A stretch of 8,679 bases of DNA from positions 1-8,679 of the forward strand of contig PIVH01000068.1 of the NCBI GenBank assembly GCA_003354225.1, written 5' to 3'. Below the pieces are notes generated by a model. The model did not search any database. It was not told the origin of the DNA and worked only from the letters and a program-made list of their open reading frames with translations. The translations under genes were made by a program, and so were the position numbers. The DNA is from Globobulimina sp. (taxonomy: Eukaryota; Foraminifera; Rotaliida). Position 1 is the first letter of the stretch. Each line of letters begins with the position of its first letter. Shown here one piece after another: positions 1 to 7,066 of this stretch.

Positions 1-504
1 ACATCGGTTCAGGAATTAACTGGTCTAGACCTGGGCTTAGAACCGTTCTTCGAAACTGCTTCGAGGGATCGTTACGAGAGCTTGTGGTTGCCCACCAAGA
101 TCGACTTTCGAGGCTCGGATTCGGCCTACTCGAGTTCCTCATTGTTGAAGCAGAGGGGAAACTTGTGGTTTATGATTGGGGAGGGGTTTCCGAGTATGAC
201 GAACTCGGAGAGGATCTCCTCAGCATCGTTCAAGTATTTTCGTGCTGACAGTACGGTCTCCGAAAATACGGAAACAAACGAGGAGCCTCCAAAAAAACAG
301 CAGAAAAAAACCGAGAAAGTTGTGGCAAGAGGCTCTGCCATTCAGGGGAGAAAGGTTCGGATTGTTCCCACAAAGGAACAAAATATGATTCTCCGAAAGT
401 GTCTGGGTATTCATTGCCACGTCTATGTCGCGGTTAGCGTATTTGGATTGTTAATACGAGACTCTTCCAACTGCCAACCACCATACGAATGCCGATCAAT
501 GTAG
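1..504 (+). pseudogene. Fanzor-like (eukaryotic TnpB homologue) N-terminal fragment
   Basis: The frame is open from the left window edge to a TAG at 502-504, 167 codons, so the true start lies outside the window. Two features resemble Fanzor proteins, the eukaryotic relatives of TnpB RNA-guided nucleases. One is a Ser-rich N-terminal extension with a WLPTKIDFRG stretch near residue 29. The other is a Lys-rich linker leading into RKVRIVPTKEQ (about residues 116-126), matching the TnpB/Fanzor entry strand pattern of basic residues followed by hydrophobic-x-PT-x-EQ. After about residue 135 the expected aromatic/Arg/Asn pattern fades and the frame soon stops. No RuvC DED motifs or zinc finger are visible, so I infer a truncated, decayed copy; an intron after about position 400 is the alternative. 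Assignment rests on motif recall, not a search. Confidence 0.5.
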
Positions 505-605
505 TAGTCGAGCAAATAATGCTATTCACTATGTTAACAGTCCATGCTTAGGACACAGACGAAGAGTGACAGTTTAACCGCCACGAAAAGCTGAATAAAG
601 GCGAG

Positions 606-650
606 TGAATGGTTGTCGTAAAGTTTACGAATGAATGGCTGTCATAAAGT
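606..650. repeat. Imperfect direct repeat, two 19-bp copies
   Basis: Copies at 606-624 and 632-650 share TGAATGG[T/C]TGTC[G/A]TAAAGT, two mismatches in 19 bases with a 26-base period. It lies just downstream of the Fanzor-like fragment. Function unknown. Confidence 0.6.
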
Positions 651-714
651 CTAAGCTGTCAGTTATACTTCTGTAGTGCGGGCCAATTTGTGTAACTATA
701 TTCGGTTGTGTGAA

Positions 715-825
715 GATATATATATATATATGTGTATGTATACCAACTGAGGTGTACCCCTATGTTTGTGTGATTGATATATGTATAAGTATGTGTATAC
801 ATCAAGTGAGGTGTATACCTATACC
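715..825. repeat. TA microsatellite and imperfect tandem duplication
   Basis: An alternating TA run begins near 715. It is followed by two related units, about 734-763 and 793-822, which share the core AGTGAGGTGTA/ACTGAGGTGTA and end in CCTAT, with a period of about 59 bases. It looks like replication-slippage or minisatellite sequence. Confidence 0.6.
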
Positions 826-856
826 CCCCCATTATTGGGGGACCCATTGGGGGTCC
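824..856. repeat. C-run/G-run with inverted repeat hairpin
   Basis: A run of seven C is followed by ATTATT and a run of five G. This overlaps a perfect 6-bp inverted repeat, GGACCC (840-845) and GGGTCC (851-856), with a 5-base loop. The two possible stems share G residues, so alternative hairpins are possible. Role unknown. Confidence 0.55.
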
Positions 857-1002
857 ATTATATAATACGTAAATGAAATAAAAATGTCACTCCTCTTGTT
901 CAGCAATCAGGTCCTCATCCAACAGAGTACAGACGCTCTATCAGACATCTTCCAAGCTACAGCTGCTTGACACAGATATAAGCTGCACCACTTCACAGGT
1001 TG

Positions 1003-1018
1003 CAACATCCGGATGTTG
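1003..1018. repeat. Perfect 16-bp palindrome
   Basis: CAACATCCGGATGTTG reads identically on both strands with no spacer. It stands in otherwise non-coding sequence and could be a dimeric protein-binding site or chance. Confidence 0.6.
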
Positions 1019-1189
1019 TCATGCTAATCGCAACGATGAGTTGCAGGATGCCGGGTAAGGGTCTTACACCGATTCAAGCTAAGTTGGCGCAACCTAACAG
1101 TCTACAACGAGTGTGTCGACCTGGGAAAAAAAAGAGGGAAATTCACGGAACCAGTGTAGTAGAGATGCAGAGGGTCCGTAAATTATTGT

Positions 1190-1384
1190 ACCCTAACCCT
1201 AACCCGAAACCTGGTCTTATGTACACCTCTACTTATGTAATTACACTATACTCTAACCATAACCCTAACTCTAACCCTAACCCTATCTATAAATCCTAAA
1301 CTCTAACCCTAAACGCCAACCCTAGCCCTACTGTAATACTAACACTAAACCCTAAACCCTAAACCCTAACCCTAACTCTATCCC
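1190..1384. repeat. Degenerate interstitial telomere-type repeats
   Basis: Short arrays of CCCTAA and CCCTAAA units on the plus strand occur at about 1190-1211 and 1250-1384, separated by unrelated sequence and containing many point changes (CTCTAACC, GCCCTA, CCATAACC). Both six- and seven-base units occur. The C-rich strand runs 5' to 3' rightward, as it would at a left chromosome end. The arrays are too decayed and internal to be an active telomere, so an old telomeric insertion or a subtelomeric remnant is more likely. Confidence 0.75.
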
Positions 1385-1672
1385 AATATCCATTTTATGC
1401 CATGTTCACCCCATAACGCATGGTACATCGGCGGCAATTCAGCCGTTGAACCTAGAAACATGGGTGCGCATTGAACGGTCCTCTAATACGGTGTAAGCCT
1501 TTAATACGAGAGTTCAGGAGCCCAGGAATCGCTCGAATACCTTCACTGGTTATTTGAATTGTGGTTGGTTCGGTTCTAGTTGACTGGTTCCAAAGTGATA
1601 CCACTTTAATGTACTTTTAACACAATCAGTGCATGAATACACAGCTGAAGGAAATTAGAACGACGGTGTATA

Positions 1673-1928
1673 ATGAGTGGAGAAAACGTTCAGGTTGTGG
1701 TGAGACTGCGTCCTCTGAATGAAAGGGAGAAGAAGCTCGGCGCACATCACGTGTTGTCGAGTGATTCAGCGAAGAGGTCCGTGAGTATACAGTACAAGAA
1801 GATCGATAGGTGTTACGGCCCTTTCGATAAGGTTTACGGGCCGTGGGCAACTCAAGAAGAAGTCTTCAACGGAGCAGTCAAATCGGCAGTAGACCAGGTT
1901 CTTCAGGGCTTCAGCTCCACAGTTTTCG
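1673..1928 (+). CDS. Kinesin heavy chain, first coding exon (motor domain start), kinesin-5-like
   Basis: This encodes the N-terminal 85 residues of a kinesin motor domain, the microtubule-dependent ATPase. The first beta strand reads NVQVVVRLRPLNEREK, the canonical kinesin start. A YGPFDKVYGP segment equals the family's F-x-FDKVFG region. TQEEVFNGAVKSAVDQVLQG is the helix before the nucleotide site, and STVF is the strand that normally runs into AYGQTGSGKT. At that point the plus strand reads TTTTCG then GTGAGAG, a good splice donor leaving phase 1, just as needed for a following Ala codon. The ATG at 1673 is the natural start because the kinesin core begins five residues later. The loop and strand wording fits kinesin-5/BimC best, with low certainty on subfamily. 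The P-loop exon is not found downstream by eye. Confidence 0.9.
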
Positions 1929-1990
1929 GTGAGAGGATTGAATTTTTGTGTTTTATAATGAATGAGCACGTGGTGCGAGATGAGTGAGCA
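1929..1990 (+). other. Start of kinesin intron 1 (acceptor not seen)
   Basis: A GTGAGAG donor begins here, directly after the kinesin exon. The minus-strand AT-rich gene block starts within about 60-70 bases. No acceptor followed by an AYGQTG-coding exon is visible on the plus strand anywhere to the right. The right limit given is only the approximate point where composition and coding strand change. Confidence 0.6.
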
Positions 1991-2001
1991 CCTGGCATCT
2001 A

Positions 2002-3306
2002 TCAGATGCGATGAAACTGCCCATTGCAATTGGTGGTTGTTCCAATCTTGCTCCTGCTGTGTGTTCCCGTCATCATTGCCATCGAAGTAGCTACTTCATC
2101 TGCGTTGGCTTCAGCTCGTTTGTAACGTAAACCTAGCTGAACCTTAGTATTATTATATTGCTGTTGCCACTCAAGAAATGCACCATAACGGTTGTCTTCA
2201 ACAGCATTAAAATTTACTACTTCAAACATAGTATCAACAGTGCTTATTTACAGAAAGGAGAGAATAACAATGAGAAAGAAACAGTTAAATAATGAACGCT
2301 TGTTTCATAAGCAATGGTACGTTGGATGGAGCTTTGTCCGGGGAAATTATATAAACCATGAATGGCTGTGGCCTCTCCATTCACTGTGATATTTTCTAAG
2401 GCAGAATCTATGGATGTTCCAATCCAATCCGTGAGGGAACTTGATATCGTATCTTGTTCACAATAATTATTGATGATAAGTGCTCCATCACGGCCACAAT
2501 ATTTAAAATTAATATGCGAATATCTGTAATAATCATCATTTATTGCCGATGCGCTGTGTATATATCAATAATATATTAAATGCGAAAATGCGATGTAAAC
2601 ATACATACGTTGTAAATACGATATTTGTGTTGCTGCTGAATAGTGAGTTATAGCGACATATGGATTGGTAGTGTATGCTTTGTGTTGCATCTGTCCATTC
2701 AACAACAACTAAAGTGTTTGAATCTGTCCTATTCAAACGGACATATATTTGGATATGGGATGCTCCCAATAATGTGTTTGCGTTATCACCCAAGCCATTG
2801 GTGTATGAAAGTGATGCGTTCAATACGTCGCCAGAGGGGAGGGACGAGGTACCATCACATGTGGACGCAGTAAAAGTGACGATACCATCATCAAATGAGA
2901 TACCTACATAATTATTGCTATCTGCAATGAAGAATTTTGGATTGATTTTGGTGATATAATAATCGGTGTAGTTATTAAAATTGCCGTAAATATTGCTTAT
3001 GAAAACAATATCGTTATAGGATGGATTGAATTTGTAATTTGTGTTAATATGAAATAACCATCGCTTGTGTAGTATAGTATTATTATTTGGTTCGTATAGT
3101 TTTATCCAAAATAAATTATCGTTTTCATTGAGAAATGAAGATGAGGTTGAATCCATTACAAAATCATTATAATTACAATACTGAGGTAAGCTACAATTTG
3201 CATCTGCTGGTTCGTGTATTGTTATTCTTGCGGTTGATATGTGTATCTTGTATAATAATACGATAATAGTATATCTACAAAAGTGTTGAAAGTAAGCCAT
3301 GGCCAT
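2002..3306 (-). CDS. Gene B: secreted/surface Asn-rich glycoprotein-like protein, spliced
   Basis: Function not recognised. It starts at 3306 (MAMAYFQHF; a second Met at residue 3 is possible). Residues about 10-26 form a hydrophobic signal-peptide core, with likely cleavage after STA. The mature part is Asn/Tyr-rich and beta-strand-like, with N-x-S/T sequons (NNT, NYT, NAS, NRT, NIT) and cysteines in CSLPQYC, STCDG, SICRY, KYCGR and NYCEQ. Exon 1 is 3306-2609. A 55-bp intron (2608-2554, GTATGT...ACACAG) restores a further 100 open codons through 2252, which read well as the same protein. A second intron (2251-2196, GTAAAT...GAAG) is tentative; it gives 397 residues ending at 2002. The last 30 residues are doubtful, because another frame (FDGNDDGN...DWNN) looks equally protein-like there. 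No transmembrane anchor is obvious. The gene ends where the kinesin intron begins. Confidence 0.7.
2196..2251 (-). other. Gene B possible intron 2, 56 bp
   Basis: GTAAATAAG donor and GTTGAAG acceptor. It joins ...LFSPF to NNRYGAFLEW in frame (phase 1) and matches the size of the other introns. The acceptor lacks the usual pyrimidine before AG, and other junctions or a sequence error are possible. Confidence 0.4.
2554..2608 (-). other. Gene B intron 1, 55 bp
   Basis: GTATGTATG donor and ATACACAG acceptor on the minus strand. It interrupts a Thr codon (phase 2). Without removal the frame runs 17 residues into AT-rich sequence and stops at 2536. With removal the frame stays open for 100 more codons containing cysteines and an NIT sequon like the rest of the protein. 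Confidence 0.8.
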
Positions 3307-3503
3307 TGTCGCTAGGAAAATTATTTCAAAAACCGTAGTAATTTACAATATAAAAAAAAACCTTGAAAAAAACAAAATGAATGTAAATTAATAAAAACAA
3401 CAGATGTATTGTTGAGAGATTTCTTTTTTTATTTATAACAAAATAAAAATGGAGAACAAAACAAAAACGTTTTATCATTTGATTTGAATAAATATTTTGC
3501 ATA
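3307..3503 (-). promoter_or_regulatory. Intergenic spacer between genes A and B
   Basis: This 197-bp A/T-run-rich spacer must hold both the 3' end signals of gene A and the promoter of gene B, since both are transcribed leftward. A minus-strand AATAAA (plus-strand TTTATT at 3428-3433), about 70 bases after the gene A stop, is a candidate polyadenylation signal. No clear TATA box or initiator can be distinguished in the AT-rich background. Confidence 0.35.
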
Positions 3504-6500
3504 TCATTCGCTTCGATCATTATTAACATTAAACTTTACATTTTCATCCTCATCAATTGTATCTAATCCATCTGTTTGATAATCATCCATTTTATTTACA
3601 TTATATTTAGTTTCATGATCGTAATTATAATTTCCATTCATAGAAAACTTACCATTTTTACAAAATAATCTTTTAAAATTAAGAAACGCACAAACCAACA
3701 AACAGGATATCATTCCAAAAAATAAAGATATTAATATTAACCCCCAAAATGTATTGACCCCAATATATAAAGTTTGAGTAAAGCCATCCCCCTCAGTCCA
3801 CCAATTTGGTTTTATTATATCTTTAATATCTGGTTTAATATCCATATCATAATTATTATTTAAATCATATCCATCATATTCACCATAAAACTCATCATAT
3901 CCATAATCCACCGATTCATCATTTTCATATTCGATATATTGTTGCTCTTGTTCTTGTTCACCATATCCAAAGTCATCAATTTTTGATCCAAATCCTTGAT
4001 GAGATGTGGATGATTTTGCATTATTCATATCTGGGCTTTCCTTGTTTATTAACGCATCAATCGCTTTCCTGGTATTTGACACTTCCTGCTGCAAACTAGT
4101 CAACTTAGTAATGACTTCCTTATTATCCTCTTTATTATTATTATTCATATTGTTCTTATTATTATTATTCTGATTATTATTATTTTGATTATTATTATTT
4201 TGATTATTATTATTGTTGTTATTATTATTGCCATTCCCAGAGGAATAGCATCGATATAATGGATTATTACCACTATGATCATAGACCCAATTAATAAACT
4301 CACATAAACACACATTACGACCAAATACCAACATACATTTTGATGATAACGTTTGTTCCGCTTTGGTCTTTACATTATTATTATTATTACCATGTGTTTG
4401 TTCATTTGTATTTGTTTGTTTATCTGTATTTGTCTGCTTATCTGTATTTGTGGTGGAAGTAACAGCTGCCACCTCCGAAAATATCTGCATATCATCGTCA
4501 TTCAAGTCATCTGTCCATTGATTCGTGACTACCCAATTCGTACCATCCAACTCATTAAAAAACTCATCAATAATATAATCGCCATATTCATTCACATATC
4601 CATTCACAAACCCATTATAATCATCATATGCCTCTCCATAATAATCATAATACATATTATCAGCCACTTGCTTCGCAGACAAGACACCATCACCATCACC
4701 ATCCCTTTCATTATCTGTATGCCAGACAATATGCTCCATTTTCACCGCCGGATTCACTAACTTTGACAAGGCAGTGAATGGAATATTAAACAATTGATTG
4801 TATTCCATATGTTTCAACAATGGGTCCGGCAACAACTGCGTAAACGCACTTAATCGTTGATCTTTTAACCAGTCAAAATCATGGGCACTCATCCATTGCG
4901 GGGCCGCTTTCGGCATTGCCACATCCAAATAATATTTATGACCAACACCGCCACCACGTCCATGGCAATGATAATGTTCACCCATATATCGACAGACACA
5001 GCCTTGTCTATCAAACACATGCATGCATTGTTTCGCTACCAAGTGTCCTTTCTTACTCTCGATTTCCTCCAAATTATCCCAATATTCCTCCTCACCATCA
5101 CCACCAAATAAATTATAAAACGCAGTTTCTAACGAATTTAAGACATCCGATATCACCCATTCATCGCCAGAATTATCTACAAATTCATCCAGAAAATCAT
5201 ACGCTTCATCCTCATATTCCACATCATTGTATTTCTCATACAACGTATCCGCATCAAACAATTCATCATATTCAGAGTTATAATAATATTCATCATCATA
5301 CAGCTCCGCATCGTCCTCATCCTCCGCTTCATCATAATCTGTATAATAATAGTTATCAAACACATCATATTGTTGTACTTTGGCAGCAGGTCCAGCCACA
5401 ATATCAGAGCCGTGCGGGAATCGATTCTCATCCTTGGTCACTGTGGAATGGTCACCGCGGTGATGCGCATGCACCATATAATAGCCTTTGTGCTTGAGAT
5501 TGGTGAATAAGCCTTGCGGCATCCATTGCGGTCGTTGGTTGGGCATATGTTTATGCATAGAGACCATAATAGGTTCGCCGTGCGGATTTATATGCTGTGC
5601 CACAATCATATGGCGGCCCGTCGCAGTCTGCCCAATTACGGGTTGTTTGTTTTTCATTATCTTCCACATCTGATGGGAATGCCGATCTTTCCATAGCAAA
5701 TCCTTAAATTTCTCCTCCTTTTCCTTTTCTTTGCGCTCTCTGGCTCGTAAAGCCTTTTCTCGTTTGCGAAACATCGACTGTCTACTCCCAAAACCTGGCT
5801 TTTTTCCTCGTGGTCCACGACCACGACCACGTTCACGTTCACGTCCACGGTCCCGTTCGGGTTCTGGTTCCCGTTGGAATTCTGGCTGTGTTTGTATGTG
5901 ATGAAAATGGTGGACAATAATGGGATTATGTACGTGCCAATGAATGTTCCTCTTCCTTCGTCTGCTTCGACCTATATAAGGTCCGTAGTGATGGAAATGA
6001 TGGATGGCATATTGCGCGGTATCGGGCGCGCCAACAAAATGATGTATAATGGGTCCAGCGGCATGATTCGCATCATGGAAAATGATATTTGGTGAGATTT
6101 TGTCATCGGATATGTGTCCCTCCACATGATTGTATTGTTGCTGTTGTAAGGGATGCCATGTTCGTTTATGATAAATGCATTGATATTTATTGGTATCCAT
6201 CCAACCTAGAAATTGGCATAAACATAATCGATGTTTCCATAAATGTAAACATTTGCGTCGAATAGCAGTGCCTTCCCAAGTTTTCATTTCCATGATTTCA
6301 TCCCAATGTTCATCATCATCCCATTCCGAGTCAAATGAATGCGTGGCACTCTCACTCATTTCGATCCAGGCATCTTCTTTTAAATTCTCTTCCTGTTCTT
6401 CATCAAACTCCGCCTCGCCGTCATACATTTCATTTAAATTTATAATATCATCATAATATTCATCATATTCATCATCATATTCATCCATATTTGCATTGGA

Positions 6501-7066
6501 ATTATCCTCTCCATTTTGTGCAGAATATAATACCTTTGCAATCTGTTGATTTTGATGTTGTGTTTGTATATCTTGCCACATCCATAACGGTGTCCAATTT
6601 GGTTTATTTTGTGGTGGTAATAGATCCTCGTGGCCCTCGCCAATATTTTGAAAATTACTTTCAATTTGCTTGGCACCATAAATGTGATGAAAATGGTGAA
6701 CAATCACCTTTGGATTTACATTTTTCACTTGCACATTTTGATACTGTTCGGTGTTATAGTTGTAATCATCAAATCTTTCATGATGCGGAAATAAACAATG
6801 ATATTTTTCTGGGCCATCCAACCAACCTAAAAATTGACATAAACATAACCTCTTTTTCCATAATGTTAAACATTTCCGTGTAATGGATTCCCCGTTCCAT
6901 GTCTTCATATCTTCGATGGCATTCCATTCATTGTCATCGTCCCAAATATCATTAAAATCATTAGTTCCAACCGATGCATACAACAATAAGCCACGTTCAT
7001 CGCGCGAATCAAATGCTTTTTGTGCCATCGTGTCATCGTCGCCATCTTCATATCGATTCTCATCAA
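3504..7066 (-). CDS. Gene A terminal exon: 1174-residue frame with four Cys modules and C-terminal TM
   Basis: Numbered from the ATG at 7028. Cys modules lie at residues 53-78, 260-284, 668-688 and 898-927, each C-x8-C-x-C-x(8-17)-C with a Tyr two residues before the last Cys. HHFHH occurs at 111-115, 343-347 and 373-377, with a shorter HHF at 329-331. Acidic Asp/Tyr/Glu-rich tracts lie at about 180-220 and 550-625. Residues 354-360 are RSRRRKR-like; about 386-440 is Arg/Glu/Gly/Lys-rich. An EF-hand-like loop DGDGDGVLSAKQ is at 776-787. NTDKQT repeats lie at 861-878, Asn runs with Gln every fifth residue at about 933-965, and a short coiled coil at about 966-997. The transmembrane span is about 1093-1116, followed by KRLFCKNGK and a roughly 55-residue tail, suggesting type I topology. 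No signal peptide follows the ATG, which supports it being internal. Confidence 0.85.

Larger units (their letters stand above)
505..1672. other. Gene-free interval with simple repeats
   Basis: No convincing coding region is visible on either strand. The interval holds short direct repeats, a TA microsatellite, a C/G-run hairpin, a perfect palindrome and decayed telomere-type repeats, listed separately. The open frame at 1000-1299 on the plus strand mainly translates telomere-type repeats and is not believed. No tRNA or rRNA was recognised by eye. Positions 1390-1672 are the upstream region of the kinesin gene, without an obvious TATA box. Confidence 0.6.

Noticed and set aside
1000-1299. 99-codon plus-strand frame
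   Set aside because: Its C-terminal half is a translation of telomere-type repeats (PNPNPKP, NPNSNPNP), with no recognisable domain.
1766-2029. Minus-strand frame opposite kinesin exon 1
   Set aside because: Mostly antisense to a clearly coding kinesin exon. Only its first few codons (right of about 1990) could belong to gene B.
4134-4232. CRISPR-like array from regularly spaced repeats
   Set aside because: The 15-bp units are in-frame Gln-Asn codon repeats without unique spacers, in a eukaryotic gene.
4353-4760. Hydrophobic Ile/Cys-rich plus-strand frame
   Set aside because: Antisense of the Asn/Asp-rich part of gene A; Ile runs come from ATT/ATA repeats, not a membrane protein.
4916-5497. 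193-codon His-rich plus-strand frame
   Set aside because: Antisense shadow of the Asp/Tyr-rich coding of gene A; the apparent His richness comes from the reverse complement of acidic codons.
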